From NCBI RefSeq assembly GCF_030159855.1, contig NZ_BSNG01000001.1:2108001-2172000 (forward strand): DNA of 64,000 nucleotides, in the 5' to 3' direction. This document shows, one piece after another, positions 27,658-36,699 of this stretch (position 1 is the first letter of the stretch; every line of letters starts with the position of its first letter). The DNA is from Devosia yakushimensis. GTDB lineage: Bacteria > Pseudomonadota > Alphaproteobacteria > Rhizobiales > Devosiaceae. Made by a program: the position numbers and the translations under genes. The notes below the pieces were generated by a model. That model was not told the origin of the DNA. It did not search any database and worked only from the letters and a program-made list of their open reading frames with translations.

Positions 27658-28742
27658 CGATTGCGCTCCCGGGTCAGATAGCGTTGGGCCATGGAGATGG
27701 TGAGAACGATCAGGAACAAGATGACCGAGATGGCCGAGCCACCCGCGATGTTCTGCTGGCCATAGCCGCGTTCGACGGCCTGGAACACCATGGTCTGGGT
27801 GGAATCCACCGGGCCACCGCCAGTCATCACGTCGATCTGGGAAAACAGGGAGAAGGCCTGCATGGTGATGACGATGAGGATCAGCACAGCCGTGTTGCGC
27901 AGGCCGGGCCAGGTGACATAGCGGAATTTCTGCCAGGGGGTGGCGCCTTCGATATCGGCGGCCTCGTAGAGCGAAACGGGGATGGTTTGTAGGCCCGACA
28001 GCCAGATGACCATGTGAAAGCCGACGCCTTGCCAGACCGACATGGCCAGGATCGACCAGAGCGCAGTGGCGGGATTGCCGAGCCAATCGACGGGCTTGAA
28101 GGCACCGAAGCTGAGAAAGCCCAGCATATTGTTGAGCAGGCCGCTTTGGCCGGAATAGATGAAGCGCCAGAGCAGCGACACGACGACGATGGAGACGACC
28201 ACCGGCATGAAGTAGATGGCACGGAAGATATTGATGCCCTTGAGCTTTTGGTTGATCAGCACGGCCAGGAGCAGGGCAATGCCAGCCTGGATGGGCGCAA
28301 CGAACAGCACGAAAAGGAAGGTATTGCCCAGCGCCTTCATGAAGACGACGTCGCTGGCCAGCACATAGACCCTGGAGTCGCCCCAATTCCAGGACAGCCA
28401 TTCGCGCTTGCCGCTGAGCTGGGGGTATTCGGCATTGTTGCGGGTAAATTCGCGGACCCGCGGATAGCTCAATTCGCCCTTGTCATCGCGGATCAGAGCG
28501 CCTGTCTCATCCTTTTCCGGCTCCAGAACCAACGTGCCGACGCCCAGCAATTGCTCGAAATTGCGCGTGCCGACCCATTCGGTCGGGTTGGGCGAGACCA
28601 GGCGCTGATTGGTGAAGGACAGCGTGAAGGCCAGGATGAAGGGTACGATCAGGAACAGGGTGATCAGAAAGATCGCCGGACCGGCAAGGGACCAACCCGC
28701 CAAAGGGTGGTTCTGCAGGGATCGGTTGGGCGTGAGCTTCAT
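27654..28742 (-). CDS. ABC sugar transporter permease (MalF type)
   Basis: 362 residues from ATG 28742 (AAGG upstream); a GTG at 28751 is an alternative start. The first span is FLITLFLIVPFILAFTLSFT. A long periplasmic loop (about 60-110, with FEQLLGVGTLVLEPEKDETG) makes it longer than usual, as in MalF and AglF-type permeases. The EAA loop is YEAADIEGATPWQKFRYVTW, with Asp-Ile in place of the usual Arg-Ile/Val. Confidence 0.87.
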   Translation of the reverse strand: MKLTPNRSLQNHPLAGWSLAGPAIFLITLFLIVPFILAFTLSFTNQRLVSPNPTEWVGTRNFEQLLGVGTLVLEPEKDETGALIRDDKGELSYPRVREFTRNNAEYPQLSGKREWLSWNWGDSRVYVLASDVVFMKALGNTFLFVLFVAPIQAGIALLLAVLINQKLKGINIFRAIYFMPVVVSIVVVSLLWRFIYSGQSGLLNNMLGFLSFGAFKPVDWLGNPATALWSILAMSVWQGVGFHMVIWLSGLQTIPVSLYEAADIEGATPWQKFRYVTWPGLRNTAVLILIVITMQAFSLFSQIDVMTGGGPVDSTQTMVFQAVERGYGQQNIAGGSAISVILFLIVLTISMAQRYLTRERNR

Positions 28743-28764
28743 GGACGGCACCTTGAAAGAATTT

Positions 28765-28795
28765 GCCCATGGGCCCGCATGACGGGTCCATGGGC
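28765..28795 (-). promoter_or_regulatory. intercistronic hairpin between binding protein and permease genes
   Basis: An imperfect palindrome: GCCCATGG, then CCCG, loop, CGGG, then CCATGGGC, with a single mismatch pair in the stem. It lies just downstream of the binding-protein stop. It matches the position of the hairpins at 2429-2455 and 40650-40686. Confidence 0.55.
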
Positions 28796-28805
28796 CGGGA
28801 GGGAT

Positions 28806-30059
28806 TTAGAAGCCGTAATTGTTGTTGCGCTGGATGTCGGCGTCGATGGCATCGACAGCGGCATCAAGGGTATCGGCAACATCAGCGCCATTGGCGATAT
28901 CGGCGGCAAGCTTGATGAATTCGAGCGCTTCCACGACATAGCCCGGGGTCACGGGGCGCAAAGTGCCCTGCTGCTTGCTGAGATCATAGAACACGGCAAG
29001 CGGACCGCCCGGCTTGTAGTTCTCGGTGAGTTCGGCAGCCGAAGCCGTGGCCGGGATCAGGCCCAGACCATTGGAGAAGGCGGCGACATACTTGTCCTGG
29101 GTCGCGAATTCGATGAAGGCGCTGGCGCCATCCTTGTGCTCGCTGGTGGCCGAGACACCAAACTGCCAGGAGGCAGCACCGATCTTGGGGCCATTGCCGA
29201 AATCGGGTGCCGGCAGGAACAGCAGATCATCACCAAAGGCTTCGAGAGCCTTGAGGGCATTCCAATTGCCATTCCATTGCAGGGCATATTTGCCGTCAAT
29301 GAAGCCGGTTTCACGATCTGCCGGGTCCTGCGAGGTGCCGGGAGCATAGCCATTGGTGAAGAGGCTCTGCCACCATTCGCCGAACGCGATTGCGGCGTCG
29401 CCGTTCAGGGCGCCTTCGGCGGTGGTGTAAGTCGTGCGGTCAATGATGTCGCCGCCGAAGCTCTGCAGGAACGGGCTATAGGCGTAGGGATACCATTCGC
29501 CGCGGTCATTCATGCCCAGGTCGAGCGCATATTCGAATTTGCCGCTGGCCTTGAGGGTTTCGAGGGCGGCGTTGAATTCTTCGCCGGTCCAGGGCTGTTC
29601 CAGCGTGGGGATACGGATGCCGTTTTCCTCGAGCACGGATTTGCGCGCGAACATGGCGACGGCCGCATCCCAAAGGCCGACCGAATAGACCTTGTCCTGC
29701 CAGGTGCCGATGGTGCCGGGCAGGAAGCCGTCCAGCGTGCCTTCCGACAGCTCGAGCGGCGCCATGTAGCCGGCCCAGGCCCAATTGGGCATGTTGGGGC
29801 CATCGACGTCGATGATGTCGGGCAGATTGCCGGCAACGGCAGCAGCAACGATGGTGTCGTTGTAGGCGCCCTGCGGGAATTGCTCGAGCTTGACGGCCCA
29901 ATCACTCTGCGACGCATTGAAGTCGCTGATGACGGTGTTCAGGATTTCGCCCTCGGTGGGGTTGCCGGCGCCGTGATACCACAGGCTCAGCTCAGTCTGC
30001 GCCCAGGCGGGGGCGGTGCTCATAGCCAGAATGCCGGCCAGAACTGCGAGTTTCTTCAC
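28806..30059 (-). CDS. ABC sugar transporter, periplasmic binding protein (family 1)
   Basis: 417 residues. The signal peptide MKKLAVLAGILAMSTAPAWA is cleaved before QTELSLWYHGAGNP. Mature features include DFNASQSDWAVKLEQFPQGAYND and a C-terminal lobe with AYSPFLQSFGGDIIDR. Its start overlaps the LacI gene stop by 4 nt, so it is translationally coupled to its own regulator. The GH32-like gene in the same operon points to a fructoside or sucrose-like ligand. Confidence 0.87.
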   Translation of the reverse strand: MKKLAVLAGILAMSTAPAWAQTELSLWYHGAGNPTEGEILNTVISDFNASQSDWAVKLEQFPQGAYNDTIVAAAVAGNLPDIIDVDGPNMPNWAWAGYMAPLELSEGTLDGFLPGTIGTWQDKVYSVGLWDAAVAMFARKSVLEENGIRIPTLEQPWTGEEFNAALETLKASGKFEYALDLGMNDRGEWYPYAYSPFLQSFGGDIIDRTTYTTAEGALNGDAAIAFGEWWQSLFTNGYAPGTSQDPADRETGFIDGKYALQWNGNWNALKALEAFGDDLLFLPAPDFGNGPKIGAASWQFGVSATSEHKDGASAFIEFATQDKYVAAFSNGLGLIPATASAAELTENYKPGGPLAVFYDLSKQQGTLRPVTPGYVVEALEFIKLAADIANGADVADTLDAAVDAIDADIQRNNNYGF

Positions 30060-31138
30060 TGGTCGTTCCTCCTCATTTGAAACGGGGTAACTACCTGGCT
30101 CAAATCGGCAACCGAGTTGCGCCAGGTGATGGGTCCTGCGACCCGTTCAATCACGGGTTCGTCGGATTGGGTGGTACCGGCAATGAGGCGCAGCAGCCGG
30201 CCGGCGGCGCGCGCTCCCATGGCGGCATAGGCGAGCTCGATGCTCGTCAGCGTGGGATGGAGATGTTCGGTGATGATGCGATAATCATCGTAACCGACGA
30301 TGGAGATGTCGCCGGGTACCGACAGGCCGCGTTCCCGCAGAATGGAATAGACGCGCATGGCCATTTTGTCGTTGGCGCAGCAAATGGCGGTGGGCCGGTC
30401 TGGCAGGGAAAGCAGGCGATCCAGTGCGTCCCAGAGCAGATCGAATTCATGGGCGCGGTCGCTGAGGGCGCCAGTGATGGTGAGCGCGGGATCGATGGGG
30501 AGGCCCGCGGCCTTGTGGGCGGCGCTATATCCGGAAAGGCGCAAGCCACGGGCGATCATGCGCTCGGGCAGCATCAGATAGGCAATGCGGCGATGGCCGC
30601 GGGCGATCAGACCCTTGACCAGTTCGAACTGACCACCTTCGTCATCGGGCACCACCGAGGGCGTGCCTTGATCGTCAAAGCAATTGGCCAGCACGACATG
30701 AGTCTGGCGGGGATTGGGCGGCAACTGGATCTGCTGGTGGAATTCGGCGACGTGGATCAGCCCCTCGACGCGATGTTCGAGAAAGGTCTGGGTCAGCTCG
30801 GGAATGCGCGAGGCCTGGTTGCCGGTATCGGCGATGAGCAAGGTGAGGCCGTGCTCGGCGAAAACGCGCTGGGCGCCCTGCACGATATAGATGTCCGGCA
30901 AGCCGGCCGCCTCGAAACCAGGCGAGAGGCTGATGGCGCCGGTGATCATGCCGATGAGGCCCGTGCGCTGCGATCGCATGGAGCGCGCGGCATTTGAGGG
31001 CACATAGGCGAGCTGGTCGATGGCGGCACGGACTGCGTCGGCGGTTTTGGCGTTGACGGGCGCATCGCCGTTCAGAACGCGGCTGACCGTCTTGGGTGAA
31101 ACCCCCGCCGCCTTTGCTACATCGTAGATCGTCGCCAT
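30056..31138 (-). CDS. LacI-family regulator, first gene of its own transport operon
   Basis: 360 residues. The N-terminal helix-turn-helix is MATIYDVAKAAGVSPKTVSR, with hinge helix SNAARSMRSQ at about 52-61. A periplasmic-binding-like effector domain follows (TGLIGMITGAIS, then IYIVQGAQRVFAEHGLTLLI). It lies at the head of the operon it probably represses, and its stop overlaps the binding-protein start. A double LacI-type operator lies at 31196-31225, so negative autoregulation is expected. Confidence 0.88.
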   Translation of the reverse strand: MATIYDVAKAAGVSPKTVSRVLNGDAPVNAKTADAVRAAIDQLAYVPSNAARSMRSQRTGLIGMITGAISLSPGFEAAGLPDIYIVQGAQRVFAEHGLTLLIADTGNQASRIPELTQTFLEHRVEGLIHVAEFHQQIQLPPNPRQTHVVLANCFDDQGTPSVVPDDEGGQFELVKGLIARGHRRIAYLMLPERMIARGLRLSGYSAAHKAAGLPIDPALTITGALSDRAHEFDLLWDALDRLLSLPDRPTAICCANDKMAMRVYSILRERGLSVPGDISIVGYDDYRIITEHLHPTLTSIELAYAAMGARAAGRLLRLIAGTTQSDEPVIERVAGPITWRNSVADLSQVVTPFQMRRNDQ

Positions 31139-31195
31139 GGCGATCCTCCCTGCCCGGCTCTGGGCCGCTTGCTCCTCGACAATGTCGTCCCGGCT

Positions 31196-31225
31196 ATGAC
31201 ACCGATGTCATGACATCGGTGTCAT
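31196..31225. promoter_or_regulatory. perfect 30-bp palindrome: tandem LacI-type operators
   Basis: Two abutting half-sites, TGACACCGATGTCA (31197-31210) and TGACATCGGTGTCA (31211-31224), are exact reverse complements. Each is itself a TGACA-N4-TGTCA dyad with a CG centre, typical of LacI-family operators. The site lies 58-87 bp upstream of the LacI start codon. A TTGACT -35-like box on the minus strand (31248-31253) is just upstream. Confidence 0.8.
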
Positions 31226-31304
31226 ACATGCTTTAGGAGCACCGGAGAGTCAAGCGAGCCATAAAAACGGAGAGGGTTTGGGTGTGCACGACACCGCAAA
31301 ACAA

Positions 31305-31330
31305 GAGCGCCGCCCGGTGGGGCGGCGCTC
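31305..31330 (-). terminator. Rho-independent-type terminator of the 54-residue peptide gene
   Basis: A perfect 11-bp stem, GAGCGCCGCCC / GGGCGGCGCTC, with a 4-nt loop lies 22 nt after the peptide stop. On the minus strand the stem is followed by TTGTTTTG. This supports a real, short transcript for the peptide gene. Confidence 0.75.
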
Positions 31331-31352
31331 TGGGATAGACCGGAATGTGCGA

Positions 31353-31517
31353 TCAGTTATTCTTGGTCGAGCTGATGCTCTCATCCCCATCAGAGCTATG
31401 GCACATGGACTTGTCCAGATACACGCAACGATGCTGCTGGGTGGTGGCCGCAAATGTGGGCGCCGCGACACCGGCAATGGCCATCAAAGCAATGAACGCG
31501 GCAGCGAATTTCTTCAT
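31353..31517 (-). CDS. 54-residue secreted peptide of unknown function
   Basis: ATG at 31517 with AGAGGAG 6 nt upstream; stop TGA at 31353-31355. The N-terminal MKKFAAAFIALMAIAGVAAP is a clear Sec signal, probably cleaved at TFAA/TT. The mature peptide of about 31 residues has two cysteines (HRCVYLDKSMCH), enough for one disulfide, and a Ser/Asp-rich tail SSDGDESISS. A ribosome site, a signal peptide and a terminator all frame the gene. No family is recognised. Neighbours are a LacI regulator (divergent operon head) and a Cds1-like gene, and give no functional clue. Confidence 0.7.
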   Translation of the reverse strand: MKKFAAAFIALMAIAGVAAPTFAATTQQHRCVYLDKSMCHSSDGDESISSTKNN

Positions 31518-31700
31518 TTCCAACTCCTCTGTTTAGTGCGCAGAGGGTGCGCCTTCCCGCTGCCGCTTTCCAGTTAAACTCCGGCAACAAGATGTCGTTT
31601 TGTTCATGCTGTTCATGAACTTCACGGCAACTTGTTTTCCAGCGCTCACAATTGGTTAGCCTCTGTGGCCACGATGCGGCGAGATCGTGGCGACACAGTG

Positions 31701-32810
31701 CTAGACGGGCCTGGAAACGAAGGCGCCGCCATCGAGAAAGTCTTCGAGCATGGCGACATAGGGAGCAATATCGATGCCCTTGGCGGCCAGCCAATCGTCG
31801 CTGTAATAGGTGTCGGCATACCGTTCGCCGCTATCGCAGATCAGCGTGACCAGAGACCCTGCTTCCGCGGCGGTTTTCATTCGTGCGGCCGCCCAGCACA
31901 TGCCAAAGAAATTGGTGCCGGTGGAGCCGCCGACCCGACGCGACAGGCGCCGTGACAGAACGCGCATGGCGGCAAGCGAGGCGGCGTCGGGCACCTTGAT
32001 CATTTCGTCGACAACTTCGGGGACGAAGGACTTTTCCACGCGCGGGCGCCCTACCCCCTCGATACGGGTCGGGCAATCGCAGGTGGCGTCCGGATTACCC
32101 GTAACCCAGCCTTCATAAAAGGCGGAATGCTCCACATCGGCAACGCAAAGCTGGGTGGGATAACTGCGATAGCGGATATAGCGGCCGATCGTGGCCGACG
32201 TCCCGCCGGTACCGGCGCCCATGACGATCCAACTGGGAATGCAATGGGGCTCCGATTCCATCTGCCGAAAGATCGACTCGGCAATATTGTTATTGCCCCG
32301 CCAATCGGTGGCGCGCTCCGCATAGGTGAACTGATCGAGATAATGCCCACCGCTTTCCCTGGCGAGGCGGGCAGCCTCATCATAAATGGTGGCCGGGTCG
32401 GCCACCAAATGGCACTCGCCGCCCTGCTGGGTGATCGCCTCGATCTTGCGGTGACTGGTCGTGGCCGGCAGCACGGCGACAAATCTCAGGCCCAGCAGGC
32501 GGGCATAATAGGCCTCGCTTACAGCGGTGGAGCCGGAGGACGCTTCGGTCAGCGTGACACCCTCGGTGATCTTGCCGTTGCAGATTCCATAGAGGAACAG
32601 CGAGCGCGCCAGCCGGTGCTTGAGGCTACCGGTGGGGTGAGCGGATTCATCCTTGAAGTAGAAGGATTGCTCCGGCAGGCCGGAAAAGGGCAGAGAAATC
32701 AGATGTGTGTCGGCTGAGCGGCGTCCCTCGGCCTCCAGCAAGGAAATGGCCCGACAGGCCCAGGCCCGATCCACGCCTGCCGCAGAAGCAAACCCACGGG
32801 ACCCTTCCAT
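31701..32810 (-). CDS. PLP-dependent Cds1-like cysteine desulfhydrase / cysteine synthase family
   Basis: 369 residues from ATG 32810 (a GTG three bases upstream is equally possible). Fold type II PLP enzyme: the Schiff-base Lys is K64 in HPTGSLKHRLARSLFLYG. The phosphate-binding glycines are GAGTGGTSATIGRYIRYRSY. TEASSGSTAVSEAYYARLLG is the substrate Ser/Thr loop. The sequence resembles the Cds1 group (L-cysteine desulfhydrases that release sulfide) more than CysK/CysM. No sulfate assimilation genes are adjacent. Cysteine breakdown or detoxification is the best guess; a synthase role is possible. Confidence 0.72.
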   Translation of the reverse strand: MEGSRGFASAAGVDRAWACRAISLLEAEGRRSADTHLISLPFSGLPEQSFYFKDESAHPTGSLKHRLARSLFLYGICNGKITEGVTLTEASSGSTAVSEAYYARLLGLRFVAVLPATTSHRKIEAITQQGGECHLVADPATIYDEAARLARESGGHYLDQFTYAERATDWRGNNNIAESIFRQMESEPHCIPSWIVMGAGTGGTSATIGRYIRYRSYPTQLCVADVEHSAFYEGWVTGNPDATCDCPTRIEGVGRPRVEKSFVPEVVDEMIKVPDAASLAAMRVLSRRLSRRVGGSTGTNFFGMCWAAARMKTAAEAGSLVTLICDSGERYADTYYSDDWLAAKGIDIAPYVAMLEDFLDGGAFVSRPV

Positions 32811-33026
32811 CACATCACACCTTTCGTCTGTCGCCAGCTTTGAAGCATTGTATACCCTTTAATTGCCATATGAAAGTATGTTGTTCTATTTTGTAATTCA
32901 TGATTGGTAATTTATCCCGCATCACGCTCGACATCATTCCTGTCGCCCAGCCTTGTTTGATGGTTGATCGCGGACCTGGAAGCGGGTCTAAATCAGACAG
33001 CATGTATATGATTGATCCACCTGCCC

Positions 33027-34655
33027 ATGGCTGAGCGCCTTTCCCCGCTGGTTCCCCTCGAAAATGGAACCTTTCGTAATATCTGGATCGCCAATCTGGC
33101 GTCGAGTTTCGGCGCGCTGATCCAGGGCGTCGGCGCAGCCTGGCTGATGACCTCGATTGCCGACAGCGTGGACATGGTTGCCCTGGTGCAAGCCTCCACC
33201 TCACTGCCAATCATGATGTTCTCGCTATTGGGCGGGGCGATCGCCGACAGTTTCAATCGCCGGCAGGTCATGCTGGCGGCGCAGTGTTTCATGCTGGCGG
33301 TGTCGATCCTTTTGATGGCCGGGGCGCTGCTGGGATTGATCTCACCCTGGCTGCTGCTGGCCTTCACCTTCCTGCTCGGCTGCGGCACTGCGCTCAACAA
33401 CCCATCCTGGCAGGCTTCGGTGGGAGACATGGTGCCGCGTGAACAATTGCCTGCGGCGGTGACGCTCAACTCCATCGGCTTCAACATTTCGCGCAGCGTG
33501 GGGCCGGCCATTGGCGGCATCATCGTCGCGGTGGCCGGCGCCGCGGGCGCCTTCGCGCTCAATGCCCTGAGCTATCTGGGTCTGCTTTATGTATTGATCC
33601 GCTGGAAGCCGCCTGCCGAAACCAGCAGGCTGCCCCGAGAGGGTATCGGTCCAGCCATGCTCTCTGGCGTGCGCTATGTGGCCATGTCGCCCAATTTGCT
33701 GCGTATTCTGCTGCGCGGCTCGATCTTCGGCTTTACCGCAATCTCGGTCATGGCTCTGTTGCCGGTGGTTTCGGCTTCGCAGCTAACGGGCGGTCCACTG
33801 ACCTATGGCTTGATGCTGGGCAGTTTCGGGCTGGGCGCGGTGGGTGGCGCCCTGCTCAGTGGCCGGCTGCACATGCGGTTCAGCAGCGAGGCGGTGGTGC
33901 GCATCGCCTTTGTCAGCTTCGCCATCGCGGCCTTTATTACCGGCGTCAGTCCTTCGGTATGGATCACCTCGCCGGCTCTGATGCTGGGTGGCGCAAGCTG
34001 GGTGCTGGCGCTGTCGCTGTTCAATGTGTCGGTGCAGTTATCCTCACCGCGCTGGGTGGTGGGAAGAGCGCTGTCGCTCTACCAAACGGCGACATTTGGC
34101 GGCATGGCGCTGGGCAGCTGGATCTGGGGTCTTATGGCCGAGAGTTATGGGTTGGCGATTGCCTTCGGCGCGGCAAGCCTCTTGATGCTCGCGGGCGCCC
34201 TGCTGGGGTTGCGGATTCCACTGCCGCCGAGGACCATGATCGACCTCGATCCGCTCAATCGCTGGCAGGAGCCGCATCTCGAGACGGAATTGCAGCCGCG
34301 CAGCGGGCCGATTCTCATCCAGATATCGTACAAAATCCGGCCGGAAAATCTGACGGCGTTCATGGCGGTGATGGATGCGCGCAAGCGAATCCGGCGGCGC
34401 GACGGCGCGCGGCACTGGACGCTGCTGCGCGACCTGGGCCAGCCCAATCTCTGGACCGAAAGCTACCAGACGCCGACATGGACGGAATATGTGCGGCACA
34501 ATCTGCGCATGACCAAGGCCGATGCCGAGATCGGCGAGAAGGTGAGAGCCCTCCATGAAGGACCCGAACCGCCCGCCGTACAACGGTTTGTGGAGCGGCC
34601 GACCAATTGGTTTGAGGTGACCGGAACGCCAAAAAGCCCGATCGACCACATCTGA
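33027..34655 (+). CDS. MFS exporter (MFS_3/EntS-like) with soluble C-terminal domain
   Basis: 542 residues from ATG 33027 (TTG 33012 is an alternative; neither has a good Shine-Dalgarno). About 10-12 membrane spans to residue 400, with the loop motif GGAIADSFNRRQVML between spans 2 and 3. The last ~120 residues are soluble (LQPRSGPILIQISYKIRPEN...TWTEYVRHNLRMTKADAEIG) and resemble an ABM-type ferredoxin-like domain, a usual feature of this exporter family. The family includes siderophore and drug exporters. There are no biosynthetic neighbours, so the cargo is unknown. Confidence 0.8.
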   Translation: MAERLSPLVPLENGTFRNIWIANLASSFGALIQGVGAAWLMTSIADSVDMVALVQASTSLPIMMFSLLGGAIADSFNRRQVMLAAQCFMLAVSILLMAGALLGLISPWLLLAFTFLLGCGTALNNPSWQASVGDMVPREQLPAAVTLNSIGFNISRSVGPAIGGIIVAVAGAAGAFALNALSYLGLLYVLIRWKPPAETSRLPREGIGPAMLSGVRYVAMSPNLLRILLRGSIFGFTAISVMALLPVVSASQLTGGPLTYGLMLGSFGLGAVGGALLSGRLHMRFSSEAVVRIAFVSFAIAAFITGVSPSVWITSPALMLGGASWVLALSLFNVSVQLSSPRWVVGRALSLYQTATFGGMALGSWIWGLMAESYGLAIAFGAASLLMLAGALLGLRIPLPPRTMIDLDPLNRWQEPHLETELQPRSGPILIQISYKIRPENLTAFMAVMDARKRIRRRDGARHWTLLRDLGQPNLWTESYQTPTWTEYVRHNLRMTKADAEIGEKVRALHEGPEPPAVQRFVERPTNWFEVTGTPKSPIDHI

Positions 34656-34810
34656 GAAAGATCAAAAGCTGCTGTGGATTTTTGCAATTCGTTCAGCAGC
34701 CGCACGGGTGCCGGGGCCTAATCCGTATCGAAGCTGATGGCGGTGATATATCTGGGTGGCAGTGGAAAACGGCCCCGGTCGCATGAGGGCCGAGCCGAGC
34801 ACGATGACCC

Positions 34811-35569
34811 ATGCCAACAGCCAAGAAACCTGCCAGCGAACGTCGATCCGTGCCGGTTGCACGGCGCAAACGCACGGACCTGATCGTCGATGCGATCAAG
34901 CAGATGATCGTCGAACAGGGCCTGGGGCCGGGAGACCGCCTGCCGCAGGAAAAAGACCTGATGACGCAATTCTCCGCCGGCAAAAGCACGGTGCGGGAAG
35001 CCCTGAAATCGTTGGAAGTACAGGGACTTGTCAGCGTTCGCACGGGACCGGGGGGCGGCGCGGCAATCGAGCGGATGTCGGAGGAGCGGGCGATGAGCCT
35101 GCTTTCCAATTTCCTGTTCGCCAAAAATCTTACTACCGCCCATGTCCAGGCGATGCGGGCCGCGCTTGAGCCCATGGCGGCGGTGACTGCTCTGCCCCAT
35201 ATCGATGCGGATGGCTATGGCCGGCTCGGTGAGATCGTCGACCATTTCGGCGACGACCCGCGCCTGGCCGAACTCGATTTCCACGCGGTCCTGGCAAGCT
35301 ATTCGGACAATCCGCTGCTGGCATTCAGTTGCCGGTTTTTGCAGCGATTGCTGCGGGAACTCGCGCCGGACGATGCAGCGGGTGAGGCGGCAGACCCGGA
35401 GCAGTTCCGCGCATTGATCCGCGCCCTGGAAGAGCGGGATGCTTCGGCGGTGCAGGCACTGTCCACGCGCCTGCTGGAGCAGCATGGGCAAAGCGATGTG
35501 CCGCTGACGAACCTCTTTTTGGCCGAGCCGGATGCGCCCGCACGGACGAAGCGGAAACCGGTCGGATAA
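34811..35569 (+). CDS. GntR-family (FadR/FCD) transcriptional regulator
   Basis: 252 residues. The lysine/arginine-rich start MPTAKKPASERRSVPVARRK precedes the winged helix (about 25-90; GDRLPQEKDLMTQFSAGKSTVREALKSLEVQGLV). A helical FCD domain follows, with AALEPMAAVTALPHID and LDFHAVLASYSDNP. It stands alone; the dyad at 35657-35671 downstream, or the MFS gene upstream, could be its target. The effector is unknown. Confidence 0.82.
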   Translation: MPTAKKPASERRSVPVARRKRTDLIVDAIKQMIVEQGLGPGDRLPQEKDLMTQFSAGKSTVREALKSLEVQGLVSVRTGPGGGAAIERMSEERAMSLLSNFLFAKNLTTAHVQAMRAALEPMAAVTALPHIDADGYGRLGEIVDHFGDDPRLAELDFHAVLASYSDNPLLAFSCRFLQRLLRELAPDDAAGEAADPEQFRALIRALEERDASAVQALSTRLLEQHGQSDVPLTNLFLAEPDAPARTKRKPVG

Positions 35570-35656
35570 GTATCAATCTTATCCCACAGCAGACAGCAGC
35601 CGTTTTCGGGCTGCTCAGAAGACCGGAAGGCAAGAATACCATCTCGGCGTATCGTA

Positions 35657-35671
35657 GTTGATTGTATCAAC
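35657..35671. promoter_or_regulatory. 6-3-6 dyad upstream of the winged-helix regulator gene
   Basis: GTTGAT-TGT-ATCAAC is a perfect dyad 49 bp before the start of the regulator at 35720, extended by partial ATCGT...CGAT flanks. It is a likely operator for autoregulation or for the GntR protein encoded just upstream. Confidence 0.5.
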
Positions 35672-35719
35672 GATCCTGATAGTTATGGGTATTCACTTTA
35701 TCTCCGCCGAAAGTCCGTC

Positions 35720-36649
35720 ATGAGCCGCAATTTTCTGGTCGTCGACCCCGAGGAAGGCATCGAGGTGCTCAAGGGGCTGGCGTCGACTATCCGCATCCGC
35801 ATTCTCAAGCTCTTGCATGTCGAAGGGTCGATGAACGGCAATGACATTGCCGAGAAACTGGGTCTGCCACAGTCGACAATCTCGACCAATATCCAGGTTC
35901 TGGAGGCGGCAGGGCTGATCCGAACCGAGACGCAGAAGGCGCGGAAGGGCAATCAGAAGATCTGCCATTCAATGTTCGACGAGGTCCTGGTGATGTTCAA
36001 GGAAGACATCACGCCGCTCAAGTCCAACAGCATTGAAGTGGCCATGCCGCTTGGGCTTTATACCAGTTGCGAAGTTTCGGCGCCCTGCGGCCTGTGCTCG
36101 ACCGAAGGCATTATCGGACTGCTCGACGTGCCCGATACGTTCCTCGACCCGGACCGGATGAAGACCGGACTGATCTGGTTCACGCGGGGATATCTCGAAT
36201 ATCAATTCCCCAACAATGCCAAGCTGAGCCAGAATCGCATCGAGGCGATGGAGTTCTCGCTGGAGCTGAGCTCGGAAGTGCCCGGCACTTCGGCGGACTG
36301 GCCCAGCGACATCACGCTATCGGTCAATGGCACTGAGATCGGCACCTGGACCTCGCCGGGAGACTTCGGGGATAAGCGCGGGGTCTATACGCCCGATTGG
36401 TGGAAATTGAAGGGCAGCCAATATGGCAAGCTCAAAAGCTGGCGCGTCATGCCGGACGGCACCTATGTCGACGGCGTCAAGATATCCCCGGTATCGCTGG
36501 TGGACCTGGACCTGGCCAACCACCACTCAATCCGGCTGCGCATTGCCGTGAAGCCCGATGCTAAACATCCGGGGGGCATCAATATTTTTGGCCGCGGCTT
36601 CGGCAATTACGATCAGGACATCATCCTGAGGCTGCAGACCGAGCGCTGA
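35720..36649 (+). CDS. ArsR-like winged-helix regulator with large C-terminal sensor domain
   Basis: 309 residues. The winged helix (about 12-95) contains LASTIRIRILKLLHVEG and DIAEKLGLPQSTISTNIQVLEAAGLI. A linker has three cysteines, C117-x5-C123-x2-C126 (TSCEVSAPCGLCSTEG). A beta-rich domain of about 180 residues follows (LIWFTRGYLEYQFPN, SVNGTEIGTWTSPGDFGDKRG, HHSIRLRIAV), probably a ligand sensor. It lies directly upstream of the GH51 gene on the same strand and most likely controls the arabino-oligosaccharide locus. No metal role for the cysteines can be claimed. Confidence 0.75.
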   Translation: MSRNFLVVDPEEGIEVLKGLASTIRIRILKLLHVEGSMNGNDIAEKLGLPQSTISTNIQVLEAAGLIRTETQKARKGNQKICHSMFDEVLVMFKEDITPLKSNSIEVAMPLGLYTSCEVSAPCGLCSTEGIIGLLDVPDTFLDPDRMKTGLIWFTRGYLEYQFPNNAKLSQNRIEAMEFSLELSSEVPGTSADWPSDITLSVNGTEIGTWTSPGDFGDKRGVYTPDWWKLKGSQYGKLKSWRVMPDGTYVDGVKISPVSLVDLDLANHHSIRLRIAVKPDAKHPGGINIFGRGFGNYDQDIILRLQTER

Positions 36650-36699
36650 TTTTATCCCGCCGAATTTGTTTCCCCGGCCCCTTGCGCGATCCGACTGTC

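Noticed and set aside
27658..28401. N-terminal extension of the permease at 26779-27657
   Set aside because: Overlaps the neighbouring permease in another frame; ATGA overlap and the normal length support ATG 27657.
28014..30080. Plus-strand open frame of about 690 codons
   Set aside because: Antisense to the permease and binding-protein genes of the LacI operon; no domain or ribosome site.
34463..34862. Minus-strand small frames between the MFS and GntR genes
   Set aside because: They overlap the MFS 3' end or lack a start context; no independent coding signal.
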